Shown here: positions 15,899-23,981 of the stretch, piece after piece
Numbering within the stretch: the first letter of the stretch is position 1
Layout of the letters: each line of letters opens with the position of its first letter
Assembly (NCBI RefSeq): GCF_006265175.1
Contig: NZ_VDCQ01000005.1
Coordinates: 124,001-188,000 of the forward strand
Length of the DNA: 64,000 bases
Source: Paenibacillus hemerocallicola
GTDB lineage: Bacteria; Bacillota; Bacilli; Paenibacillales; NBRC-103111
Direction of reading: 5' to 3'
The notes under the pieces: model-generated
The model's database searches: none
Told to the model about the DNA's origin: nothing
Seen by the model: the letters and a program-made list of their open reading frames with translations, nothing else
Translations under genes and position numbers: made by a program

Positions 15899-16654
15899 AT
15901 GGATGTCGATTTGAAACATGCTTCTCATACGTACCTGGACGATACGGAAGTGAAACGGCTCATAGCCCTGAGCCAGTCCGGGGACACGGTCGCACGGGAG
16001 ACGCTCGTCAATTGCAACATCCGCCTCGTATGGTCGGTCGTTCAGCGTTTTTTGAACCGCGGCTACGAGCCGGAAGATTTGTTTCAGATCGGATGCATCG
16101 GACTGCTGAAATCCGTGGATAAATTCGATTTATCCTATGATGTGAAGTTTTCCACGTATGCGGTGCCGATGATCATCGGCGAAATCCAGCGGTTTTTGCG
16201 GGATGACGGTACGGTGAAGGTGAGCCGTTCGCTCAAGGAGCTGGCCAATAAGGTACGCAAGAAAAAGGACGAATTGTCCAAAAGACTCGGCCGGATGCCT
16301 ACGATCAAGGAGGTGGCCGACGACTTGGGCATTACGCCCGAGGACGTCGTATTCGCGCAGGAAGCGAACAAGCCTCCCACCTCGATCCACGAAACCGTGT
16401 TCGAGAACGACGGGGATCCGATCACGCTGATGGATCAAATCGCCGACGAAGGACAGGAGAAGTGGTTCGACAAGCTGGCGTTGAACGAGGCGATCGGCAC
16501 ATTGTCGGAGCGGGAGCGGCTCATCGTCTACCTCCGCTATTTCCGGGACCAGACGCAGTCCGAGGTGGCCAGCCGACTCGGCATTTCGCAGGTCCAGGTG
16601 TCCAGGCTGGAGAAAAAAATATTGCAGTCGATCCGCGAGCAGATCGCGCAATAA
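15899..16654 (+). CDS. sigF: Forespore sigma factor F
   Basis: Sigma-70 family factor of 251 aa that starts forespore gene expression. Region 2 contains NIRLVWSVVQRFLNRGYEPEDLFQIGCIGLLK and KFSTYAVPMIIGEIQRFLRDD. Region 3 has VSRSLKELANKVRKKKDEL. The region 4 helix-turn-helix is QSEVASRLGISQVQVSRLEKK. The start ATG 15899 has only a modest TAGGGGTCC ribosome site, so translation may be coupled to spoIIAB. Likely targets nearby include the spoVA operon (via sigma G) and the gerW/ytfJ-like gene. Confidence 0.95.
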   Translation: MDVDLKHASHTYLDDTEVKRLIALSQSGDTVARETLVNCNIRLVWSVVQRFLNRGYEPEDLFQIGCIGLLKSVDKFDLSYDVKFSTYAVPMIIGEIQRFLRDDGTVKVSRSLKELANKVRKKKDELSKRLGRMPTIKEVADDLGITPEDVVFAQEANKPPTSIHETVFENDGDPITLMDQIADEGQEKWFDKLALNEAIGTLSERERLIVYLRYFRDQTQSEVASRLGISQVQVSRLEKKILQSIREQIAQ

Positions 16655-16670
16655 ATAAACTTGTACATAA

Positions 16671-16713
16671 AAAAAACGTTTCCGCCTTCCCCGAAGGACG
16701 GAAACGTTTTTTT
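16671..16713 (+). terminator. Terminator of the spoIIA operon
   Basis: A long stem AAAAAACGTTTCCG...CGGAAACGTTTTTT with an inner CCTTC/GAAGG pair. One of the strongest intrinsic terminators in the window. Confidence 0.9.
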
Positions 16714-16773
16714 GCCGTATAAGCAAATGCTCCGCTTGGCAGGGCTATTAACCGTTTGCCAAAAAATAGAGCG

Positions 16774-16802
16774 TTTATCGCGTTTCCATGCATCGCATAC
16801 TA
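16774..16802 (+). promoter_or_regulatory. Putative sigma-G promoter of the spoVA operon
   Basis: CATACTA (16796-16802) matches the sigma-G -10 consensus exactly, 34 bases before the spoVAA start. The best -35 candidate 17 bases upstream is TTTAT (16774-16778), which is weak. spoVA transcription by sigma G is established in Bacillus. Confidence 0.45.
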
Positions 16803-16835
16803 AAGGAAAGTTGATGAAGGAAAGGGAGCGATTCG

Positions 16836-17534
16836 ATGGAACGCGCCTTCACTCCGACCTTATACATCCGGCTTCGCAAGCGGGCTTCGGTTGCTCCCGG
16901 GGAGACGGTTACGCTCGGACGGGTCGCCCAGCTGCTCGCCGATCCGGATATGGAGCGTACGCTGCTCGAGCTGCCGCTGTTCAAGCCGGCCGAGCTTGAC
17001 GGCAATATCGTCCTGATCGACATGATGCATATTGTCAAAACGATTCGCAGTGTGTATCCGCAGCTGAAGGTCGAATATTTCGGCGAGCCCCACGTGCTGG
17101 TCGACGTACAGACGAAGGCGAGGCCGCCGAACCGGGTTGCTCTTGCCATCGTCTGGCTGCTGCTGTTCGTCGGATCGGGACTCGCGATCATGAATTTTCA
17201 CGAAGACGTCAGCATGTTGGAGGTGCATCAGCGCCTCTATGAAATGATAACCGGACGCTGGTCGGAGCATCCGTACTGGCTGCAAATTCCGTATTCGTTC
17301 GGTCTCGGCGCGGGCATGGTGCTGTTCTTCAATCAATTGTTCAAGAAGCGGTTTAACGAGGAGCCCAGCCCGTTGGAGGTTGAAATGTTCTCTTACCAGG
17401 AGAGCTTGAACCATTATGTCATAACCGAGGAATACAAAAAAATGCTGCATTCGGCCTCCTCCGAACCGCCTGCCGGAGTACCTGACGGGAATAAGGACGG
17501 CGGCTCGGGAACGAATGGCGGCGGTTCGGCATGA
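16836..17534 (+). CDS. spoVAA: Stage V sporulation protein AA
   Basis: 232 aa from ATG 16836 (AAAGGGAGCG upstream). The N-terminal half is soluble (TLYIRLRKRASVAPGETVTLG) and the C-terminal half has two membrane helices (about residues 101-119 and 150-168, the second GLGAGMVLFFNQLF). A Gly/Ser-rich tail (residues 207-232) is longer than usual. SpoVAA belongs to the inner-membrane SpoVA system that moves Ca-dipicolinate into the spore and out on germination. It overlaps spoVAB by four bases. Confidence 0.9.
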   Translation: MERAFTPTLYIRLRKRASVAPGETVTLGRVAQLLADPDMERTLLELPLFKPAELDGNIVLIDMMHIVKTIRSVYPQLKVEYFGEPHVLVDVQTKARPPNRVALAIVWLLLFVGSGLAIMNFHEDVSMLEVHQRLYEMITGRWSEHPYWLQIPYSFGLGAGMVLFFNQLFKKRFNEEPSPLEVEMFSYQESLNHYVITEEYKKMLHSASSEPPAGVPDGNKDGGSGTNGGGSA

Positions 17535-17956
17535 GCTTGCTGCTGGGCAATGCGGCCGCGATATTGATCGGGCTATCAGGCGGACTTGCGGTCGGCGGCG
17601 GAATGGTGTCCTTTTTGATCGTACTCGACATCGTCCCCCGTCTGGCCCAGATGACTCGGACTTTCGACAAGGTGCATGTTTTCGAAGCCGCGATGGTGGC
17701 GGGGGTCATGTTCTGGACGTTCGCCGACTTTTTCGACTGGGGAATACGGGGCACGCCGGTTCTAGCCTCCGCGCTCGGCCTGCTGGCGGGCTGCTTTATC
17801 GGGATGTTGGCAGGGGCGCTGACCGAGGTGCTGAATGTGCTGCCGATCATGGCCAAGCGTCTCGGCTTGGGCGGATATATCGTCTGGCTTCTTATGGCGA
17901 TGGTGATGGGCAAGGTGGCCGGTTCGCTGTTCGAATGGATCGTTTTCCGCTTATGA
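17531..17956 (+). CDS. spoVAB: Stage V sporulation protein AB
   Basis: Small polytopic membrane protein, 141 aa, with four hydrophobic segments (for example LIGLSGGLAVGGGMVSFLIV and LGLLAGCFIGMLAGAL). It matches SpoVAB in size, topology and position. ATGA overlap with spoVAA indicates translational coupling. spoVAC, spoVAD and spoVAE, which follow in Bacillus, are not here; the next gene is spoVAF. Confidence 0.88.
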   Translation: MSLLLGNAAAILIGLSGGLAVGGGMVSFLIVLDIVPRLAQMTRTFDKVHVFEAAMVAGVMFWTFADFFDWGIRGTPVLASALGLLAGCFIGMLAGALTEVLNVLPIMAKRLGLGGYIVWLLMAMVMGKVAGSLFEWIVFRL

Positions 17957-17993
17957 ACTTGAACGGCTATGTCATCTACTTGGAGGACGCAAC

Positions 17994-19592
17994 ATGGGAA
18001 CGGATATGAAAAAAAGATCGTCCGGCATAACGAAAGTAGGGCGTAAGCGCGAAGGGGACGAGAAGATCGATGCCCGCGAGCTGATGACGGACGAAGAGCT
18101 CGGACTGAAGGAAATGGATGAAATTCCGCACAGGATAGAGGATGTCGAGCGCGCACTGGAAGAGAAAACCGGCTTGAACGTCAGCTTCGATCTCGTCTTT
18201 CGGGTGATGGAGTTCGGAACGAAGAAAACCGCTTTTTTCTTTGCGAACGGCTTCGCGAAGGATACCGTCCTGACGGATATTATCATGAGACTGTCTCATC
18301 TGCAACGGGAGCAGGTCGTGCCGGACACGCTGACGAGCTTTTTGCGAAAATACGTGTCCCACATCCAGGTCGAGCCCGTCGAGCAATTCGATAAAGCGGT
18401 CAATTTCGCTTTGAGCGGCTCCACCGTTTTTTTTATCGAAAATGAAACGACCGCGCTCGTTATCGATGCGAAAAACTTCCCTGGACGTTCGATCGAGGAG
18501 CCGGATCTCGAACGGGTCGTTCGAGGAGCGAGGGACGGCTTCGTAGAAACGCTCATGACCAACGTCACCCTGGTCAGGAGACGTATCCGCGACCCCAGAT
18601 TGAAGCTGGAGCTAATGACAGTCGGGGAACGCACCAAGACGGACGTGTGCATCGGCTATATTAGCGATATCGCCGATCCGAAGCTTGTCGAATCGCTTCG
18701 CGATAAGATCGGCAAGGTGAAGATCGACGGAATTCCGCTCGGCGACAAGCAGCTGGAGGAGGCCGTCATCGGCAAAGGATGGAATCCTTACCCGTCCGTC
18801 CGCTATTCGGAGCGACCGGACGTCGTCAGCTCGCATTTGCTCGAAGGCCATGTCATCATCTTCGCGGATACGTCGCCGAGCGTCATGATTTTACCGACGA
18901 CCTTTTTTCACCTGATCCAGCACGTCGAAGAATATCGGCAGACGCCGTTTGTCGGCAGCTACTTGCGGTGGGTTCGCTTTTTCGGTATCTTCATGTCCTT
19001 GTTCATGCTGCCGCTCTGGTTCTTGCTCGTGCAAAACCCGGAGCTGAAGCCGCCCGGACTCGAATTTCTCGGTCCGCAGAAGGAAGGGAAGCTCCCGATG
19101 CTGGCCCAGTTTATGCTGGTCGAGGTCGGGGTGGATATGATGCGGCTGGCGGCCGTGCATACCCCTTCTCCATTGACGGTCGCGATGGGCTTGGTCGCCG
19201 CCATTCTGGTCGGAGATATCGCGGTCAAGACCGGCTTGTTCATCAACGAAGTGATTATGTATATGGCGGTAGCCGCCGTCGGGATGTTCGCTACGCCGAG
19301 CTACGAGCTTGGTCTGGCCAACCGTCTCGTGCGTCTGGCTATGCTCGTGCTCGTCGCGGTATTTAAAATACCGGGTCTCGTAATCGGGTTTTCCGCCTGG
19401 CTGATCTGGCTGTCCATGACCCGCTCCTACAACACCCCGTACATGTGGCCGTTTATTCCGTTCAATGCGAAGGCGATGCTGTCCATCCTATTCCGCAGAC
19501 CGATACTCGCCTCCAAGATGCGCCCAAGCATTACGAAGGCGATCGACAAGAGGCGCCAGCCGGAAAACGATTCGCCGGAGCCAAGCTCGTGA
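17994..19592 (+). CDS. spoVAF: SpoVAF, GerA-family spore membrane protein
   Basis: 532 aa from ATG 17994 with TTGGAGGAC upstream. It has the GerA-A layout: a hydrophilic N-terminal half with VGERTKTDVCIGYISDIADPKLVESL, followed by about five membrane helices between residues 320 and 480 (IFMSLFMLPLWFLLV, MGLVAAILVGDIAV, VIMYMAVAAVGMF). Position after spoVAB identifies SpoVAF rather than a germinant receptor. In Bacillus, SpoVAF is thought to work with SpoVAEa (FigP) to amplify ion release during germination; no spoVAEa is visible next to it. Confidence 0.88.
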   Translation: MGTDMKKRSSGITKVGRKREGDEKIDARELMTDEELGLKEMDEIPHRIEDVERALEEKTGLNVSFDLVFRVMEFGTKKTAFFFANGFAKDTVLTDIIMRLSHLQREQVVPDTLTSFLRKYVSHIQVEPVEQFDKAVNFALSGSTVFFIENETTALVIDAKNFPGRSIEEPDLERVVRGARDGFVETLMTNVTLVRRRIRDPRLKLELMTVGERTKTDVCIGYISDIADPKLVESLRDKIGKVKIDGIPLGDKQLEEAVIGKGWNPYPSVRYSERPDVVSSHLLEGHVIIFADTSPSVMILPTTFFHLIQHVEEYRQTPFVGSYLRWVRFFGIFMSLFMLPLWFLLVQNPELKPPGLEFLGPQKEGKLPMLAQFMLVEVGVDMMRLAAVHTPSPLTVAMGLVAAILVGDIAVKTGLFINEVIMYMAVAAVGMFATPSYELGLANRLVRLAMLVLVAVFKIPGLVIGFSAWLIWLSMTRSYNTPYMWPFIPFNAKAMLSILFRRPILASKMRPSITKAIDKRRQPENDSPEPSS

Positions 19593-19768
19593 CCAGTCAC
19601 GGGCTTGTTTCCGATTTGCGGGGCTTGCGAAAGGGCGATTCGCTTTCGCATAATGAGTTCGGGGGTCTATTGGGCCATATTGTCATTGCGGCGGTGCTGT
19701 GGTAATTTAGAAGAAAGCTTTCGACAAGTGGCTATCATCATTACGATCCAGGGAAAGAGGAACCGGAC

Positions 19769-21103
19769 ATGTATTTGCACGGAACGAGTAAAATCAACAC
19801 AGCTGGACGGCTTGAAATCGGGGGATGCGATACCGCCGAGCTTGCCGCCAAATTTGGAACGCCGCTATATGTATTCGACGAGGCTCTTATTCGCAGGCGC
19901 TGTCGGGAGTTTGTGGAAGCGTTCCGCGCCACGGGCTTCCAGTTTCAGGTCGCATACGCAAGCAAGGCGTTCTGCGTAATGGCCATGTGCCGGATCGCCG
20001 AGGAGGAAGGGCTGTCGCTTGACGTCGTATCGGACGGAGAGCTGTATACGGCGCTGCGGGCAGGGTTTCCGGCGGACCGGATCCATTTCCACGGCAACAA
20101 CAAGACGCCCGAGGAAATCGAGATGGCCTTGGATGCGAAGATCGGCTGTATCGTCGTCGACAATTTCATGGAGCTGCACCTGCTGAACGAAATCGCCAAA
20201 GAAAAAGGCGCCGTTATGAACATTTTATTCCGCGTAACGCCGGGCGTCGAGGCGCACACGCACGAATTCATTTCGACCGGACAGACGGATACGAAATTCG
20301 GTTTCGATATCGGCAACGGGTCCGCCTATCAGGCGATTCGCGAAGCGTTGGCGCTGAAGCACGTAAATATTCTCGGCGTACATTCCCATATCGGCTCGCA
20401 AATTTTTGAAGTCGACGGGTTCCGCCTGGCGGCCGAGCGGGTTGCGGAGTTCGCCCAAACGGTCCGTCAGGAGCTGGACATTACGTTCTCCGTTATCAAT
20501 CTGGGGGGCGGGTTCGGCATCCGGTATGTGGAGGGGGACAGCCCGCTGCCTCTGTCGCAATACGTTCAGGCGATTACGGGTTCGATCAAATCGTTGTTCG
20601 CCAAGCACGAATATCCGCTCCCGGAAATTTGGATCGAGCCGGGCCGCAGCATCGTCGGCGACGCCGGTACGACGCTCTACACGGTCGGATCGACGAAAAA
20701 CATACCGGGCGTACGCAAATACGTATCGGTTGACGGCGGCATGACGGACAATCCGCGTCCCGCGCTGTACGATGCGAAGTACGAGGCTCTTTTGGCGAAC
20801 CGTGCCAATGATCCGAACGAAGAGACCGTGTCGATCGCGGGCAAATGCTGCGAGACGGGCGATATGCTGATCCGCGATCTCGAGCTGCCGGCGACGGAGG
20901 CCGGCGACATTTTGGCCGTTTCCTGCACGGGAGCTTACAATTATTCGATGGCCAGCAACTACAACCGGCTACGCCGTCCGGCAGTCGTATTCGTACGGGA
21001 TGGCGAAGCCGATCTCGTCGTCCGCCGGGAGACGTTCGAGGACGTGGCGGGCAAAGATACCGTACCCGAGCGGATGCGCAAGCAGCCGGTCGCTAGAAGC
21101 TGA
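19769..21103 (+). CDS. lysA: Diaminopimelate decarboxylase
   Basis: PLP enzyme of the last lysine step, 444 aa. PLP lysine in QVAYASKAFC; HSHIGSQIF; glycine loop GGGFGIRY; EPGRSIVGDAGTTLY; and the substrate cysteine region CCETGDML are all intact. ATG 19769 follows AGAGGAACCGG. Location downstream of the spoVA operon is the same as in B. subtilis. Lysine made here feeds protein synthesis, while its precursor meso-DAP is shared with peptidoglycan. Confidence 0.95.
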   Translation: MYLHGTSKINTAGRLEIGGCDTAELAAKFGTPLYVFDEALIRRRCREFVEAFRATGFQFQVAYASKAFCVMAMCRIAEEEGLSLDVVSDGELYTALRAGFPADRIHFHGNNKTPEEIEMALDAKIGCIVVDNFMELHLLNEIAKEKGAVMNILFRVTPGVEAHTHEFISTGQTDTKFGFDIGNGSAYQAIREALALKHVNILGVHSHIGSQIFEVDGFRLAAERVAEFAQTVRQELDITFSVINLGGGFGIRYVEGDSPLPLSQYVQAITGSIKSLFAKHEYPLPEIWIEPGRSIVGDAGTTLYTVGSTKNIPGVRKYVSVDGGMTDNPRPALYDAKYEALLANRANDPNEETVSIAGKCCETGDMLIRDLELPATEAGDILAVSCTGAYNYSMASNYNRLRRPAVVFVRDGEADLVVRRETFEDVAGKDTVPERMRKQPVARS

Positions 21104-21119
21104 ACAACCATAACGAGAA

Positions 21120-21187
21120 TAAGAACGGCGCCGGTCCCTTTGGCAAAGAGTGCATTTCCGGGGAACTGAGGCGTTGTTCTTTTTTCG
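21120..21187 (+). terminator. Probable terminator after lysA
   Basis: AAGAACGGCGCC and GGCGTTGTTCTT can pair with two internal mismatches around a long loop, and T6 follows. The long loop makes the call less certain. Confidence 0.5.
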
Positions 21188-21252
21188 TGTCGGGCTCGAA
21201 TAGCTGCGTCAAGCCGATTCATTCGTTTTTCTTATTAAAGAGGTGAACATCC

Positions 21253-22464
21253 GTGGAACAATACTGGAAACGCAATTTGATCGTATTATGGGTAGGCGTA
21301 TTTTTCTGCGGAATGGCATTTTCAATGGTCGTGCCCTTCTTGTCGCTATATATCAACAACGATCTTGGCGTGGAATCGCACCTGGAGCTGTGGTCGGGAT
21401 TTTCGTTCGGCATTACGTTCCTGGCCGGAGCGCTTATCGCGCCTTTCTGGGGTTCGCTGTCGGACAAATACGGCAGGAGGCCGATGCTGATCCGTTCCGG
21501 GTTTTCGCTTTGCGCCGTATACGTGCTGACCGCTCTCGTCCGCAATCCGTATGAACTGATCGCCGTTCGCATCTTGTCAGGGCTGCTTGCCGGGTACGTA
21601 CCGTCGGCGATCGCGCTGATCGGGACGAACACCCCCGAGAAAAAAGTCGGCTATGCGCTAGGTATCATATCGACCGCATCCGCGGCCGGCAGCGTCATCG
21701 GACCGATGGTCGGAGGGATGATGAGCAAATTCGTCGGCTACCGGGAAGCGTTTCTGCTGTCCGGTGCGGTCGTGCTCGTCTCGGCGTTGGTCGCGGTATT
21801 CGGGGTCAAGGAAGAATCGTTCAACCGGAATCGCCCGCGCTCCCATGTACTGGACGATTTGAAGGCGGCTGCATCGAATCCGCCGCTAATGAATCAATTG
21901 ATCATAGCCTTGATCGTGACAAGCTCCGTCATGGTACTTGAACCGTTATTGACAATATACGTATTGAAAATGGGAGTTTCGCACAACGACGCTTCGCTCA
22001 GCTCCGGCATCATCTTCTCGGCCGTAGGCGTCGCGACCATTTTGGCTGCGCCGCAGTGGGGGAAAATCGGGGAGCGGATCGGGTATCGCAATACGCTCGT
22101 GATCGGCTTGATCGGAGGCGGCATCGGCAATATTTTGCAAGTATTTTTCCATAACATATTCGGCTTCGGCGTATTGAGATTCGTGTACGGACTATTTTTC
22201 GCCGCCGTATACCCTTCGCTGAATGCGTTGATCGTCAAAGCCACGAGCCCCGAATTCCGCGGCAGAGCGTTCAGTCTCAATCAGTCGGCCAATCAGCTGG
22301 GCAATATGGCCGGACCGATCGTAGGCGGCGCGCTCGGCGGGTGGATCTCCATCCCTGTCGTATTCGTCCTGAACGGCATGCTGCTGATCATCGCTTCGAC
22401 GACGATCAAGCTGCAGACGATGAAGCTGGCGAAGGCGTCAAAAGGCGGAGGGGAGTCGATCTAG
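21253..22464 (+). CDS. MFS transporter, drug:H+ antiporter-like
   Basis: 403 aa with 12 predicted membrane helices in two halves. The loop 2-3 motif A is visible as GSLSDKYGRRPML and the second half carries GKIGERIGYRN. GPMVGG at the end of helix 5 (residues 151-156) is a motif-C-like antiporter signature, which favours an exporter. GTG 21253 is used, with AAGAGGTGAAC upstream. The substrate cannot be inferred. It sits alone between lysA and ppiB. Confidence 0.85.
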   Translation: MEQYWKRNLIVLWVGVFFCGMAFSMVVPFLSLYINNDLGVESHLELWSGFSFGITFLAGALIAPFWGSLSDKYGRRPMLIRSGFSLCAVYVLTALVRNPYELIAVRILSGLLAGYVPSAIALIGTNTPEKKVGYALGIISTASAAGSVIGPMVGGMMSKFVGYREAFLLSGAVVLVSALVAVFGVKEESFNRNRPRSHVLDDLKAAASNPPLMNQLIIALIVTSSVMVLEPLLTIYVLKMGVSHNDASLSSGIIFSAVGVATILAAPQWGKIGERIGYRNTLVIGLIGGGIGNILQVFFHNIFGFGVLRFVYGLFFAAVYPSLNALIVKATSPEFRGRAFSLNQSANQLGNMAGPIVGGALGGWISIPVVFVLNGMLLIIASTTIKLQTMKLAKASKGGGESI

Positions 22465-22502
22465 GCTGACCGTCGGTGAACGCTGTAAATGAAAGTATGC
22501 GA

Positions 22503-22538
22503 AAAACACGGCGCCTTGACAATCGGGCGCCGTGTTTT
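22503..22538. terminator. Bidirectional terminator between the MFS gene and ppiB
   Basis: AAAACACGGCGCC / GGCGCCGTGTTTT form a perfect 13-bp stem with A- and T-tracts on both sides, suited to the two converging genes. Confidence 0.85.
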
Positions 22539-22561
22539 GTCGATCTTCGTATGCATCAAGC

Positions 22562-23002
22562 TTACGCTTCGTCCCAAACTTTGACTTCTTTCATTTTGTC
22601 GCCGCCGCGGAGCGCGTCCACGTATTCCATCCCTTTCGTCACTTTGCCGAATACCGTATGACCGCCGTCCAAGTGCGGCTGGGGCTGGTAGCAGATGAAA
22701 AATTGGCTGCCTCCGGTGTTTTTGCCGGCATGGGCCATCGAGAGCGCGCCGCGCTCGTGCTTGCTGACATTGGTGGCCGTCTCGCAATCGATCGTGTAGC
22801 CCGGTCCGCCGGTGCCCGTCCCGTTAGGACAGCCGCCTTGCGCGACGAAGCCTTTAATAACGCGATGGAACGTCAAGCCGTTGTAGAAGCCCGAATTTGC
22901 CAGCTTCTCGAAGTTCGCGACCGTATTCGGCGCTTCCTCCGGATAAAAATCGATTAATACTTTCTCGCCGTTTTCCAGCTCGATGCTTCCTTTTTTTGCC
23001 AC
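22562..23002 (-). CDS. ppiB: Peptidyl-prolyl cis-trans isomerase, cyclophilin type
   Basis: Cytoplasmic cyclophilin, 146 aa, without a signal peptide. Catalytic and ligand-site motifs: [39 protein letters not shown] 23002 starts the protein ([11 protein letters not shown]), with GGGAGG nine bases upstream. Conserved location near lysA and the rib operon. Speeds proline-limited folding. Confidence 0.93.
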   Translation of the reverse strand: MAKKGSIELENGEKVLIDFYPEEAPNTVANFEKLANSGFYNGLTFHRVIKGFVAQGGCPNGTGTGGPGYTIDCETATNVSKHERGALSMAHAGKNTGGSQFFICYQPQPHLDGGHTVFGKVTKGMEYVDALRGGDKMKEVKVWDEA

Positions 23003-23040
23003 TGTGATTTCCTCCCTTGCTTGTACAAAGTTTTCTTAAC

Positions 23041-23280
23041 GATTCAGAATTTTTAAGTTCGCTAAAGCATTAAAGCGAAGTGCGAGTTTCTGAACCAAGG
23101 AAAACTACCGCTAAATCGCGGTCGCTCATCCTTGAAACGTCGATAGACGTTTTTCTTATCGATTCAGAAAGTTTAACTTCGCTAAAGCGTTTAAACGAAG
23201 TGCGAGTTTCTGAACCAAGGAAAACTACCGCTAAATCGCGGTCGCTCTCCTTGAAATACGTCGATAGACGTTTTTCTTAT
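23041..23280. repeat. Two tandem copies of a 120-bp hairpin-rich repeat
   Basis: Copy 1 is 23041-23160 and copy 2 is 23161-23280; the period is exactly 120 and the central 40 bases are identical. Each copy can form three hairpins: TTCAGAAA...TTTCTGAA with inner ACTTCG/CGAAGT in copy 2; ACCGC-TAAAT-CGCGGT; and AACGTC-GATA-GACGTT or ACGTC-GATA-GACGT followed by a T-run. A fragment resembling the 3' end occurs at 47833-47862. It lies between ppiB and the rib promoter. Confidence 0.85.
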
Positions 23281-23354
23281 TGTACTGGAAATCCCGGCTA
23301 ATTTCAAAGGAGCCGCGATAATAGCAAAGATAAGCAGCTTTCAAAAAGAAAACG

Positions 23355-23383
23355 TTGCAATAACAATTCTCGAGTGCTATTAT
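23355..23383 (+). promoter_or_regulatory. Promoter of the riboflavin operon
   Basis: TTGCAA (23355-23360), 17-base spacer, TATTAT (23378-23383). Located about 125 bases upstream of the FMN riboswitch. Confidence 0.65.
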
Positions 23384-23508
23384 TTGGTCTAAGCAATTTC
23401 TTCGATCCCTTCGGGACGGGTTTGTGCGCAATTGGCGTACAATCATGGTATCCCAGCGATTCGGATCATTGCGGAGCAATACGACAACAAAGCAATACAA
23501 CGATTTTC

Positions 23509-23683
23509 CTTCGGGGCAGGGTGAAATTCCCAACCGGCGGTGATTTCGGCTGTGCGCAGGGGGCAATCTTGTCCTTGGCATCGGTCGGATTAGTCCGTGA
23601 CCCGTGACGGGACGCAAGTCTCGCCCGGTGGACCTGGTGCAACTCCGGGACCGACAGTATAGTCTGGATGGGAGAAGGAATCG
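23509..23683 (+). promoter_or_regulatory. FMN riboswitch (RFN element)
   Basis: The conserved RFN blocks are all readable: CTTCGGGGCAGGGTGAAATTCCC at the 5' side (here 23509 onward), ACCGGCGGTGAT, the AGTCCGTGACCCG block, GGTGGACCTGGTGCAACTCCGGGACCGACAGTATAGTCTGGATGGGAGAAGG in pieces up to 23680. It folds around FMN and shuts off the rib operon when FMN is plentiful. A transcription terminator lies 225 bases downstream. Confidence 0.93.
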
Positions 23684-23981
23684 GGCAGAATGGATCACAT
23701 CAATATCGCGACGAATATGTGCATTTTTTCACATAGTAGCCGCGCGTTGATGCGGCCTAATTGGTCTTGACCGTAACTATGATGTTGCGGATCATCGCCG
23801 GTGTCACTGTAAGCGCACGAGCGCAGCGGGACTACGTCCAGCCCGATCGGGACGTCTGTTTGCGCATGCTTGATTTACGCGCAAGTGTCGCAATGTCCTA
23901 ACTATCCCGCCCCTTTACGACGCGTAAAGGGGTTTTTGTTTTTCGGTTCATCCCACTTTCCCGTATAGGCGGTGAGAAAAG
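23684..23981 (+). promoter_or_regulatory. Expression platform and terminator of the FMN riboswitch
   Basis: An unusually long stretch separates the aptamer from ribD. It contains a TATGTG...CACATA hairpin (about 23716-23737) and, at 23910-23937, CCCCTTTA / TAAAGGGG followed by T5, which is the terminator. No gene is seen. How the aptamer communicates with the distant terminator is not obvious; an antiterminator partner within 23740-23900 would be expected. Confidence 0.7.

Noticed and set aside
23041-23301. A protein made of two repeats (73 codons, 23080-23301)
   Set aside because: The repeated peptide simply reflects the 120-bp tandem DNA repeat, 120 being divisible by three; there is no ribosome site.
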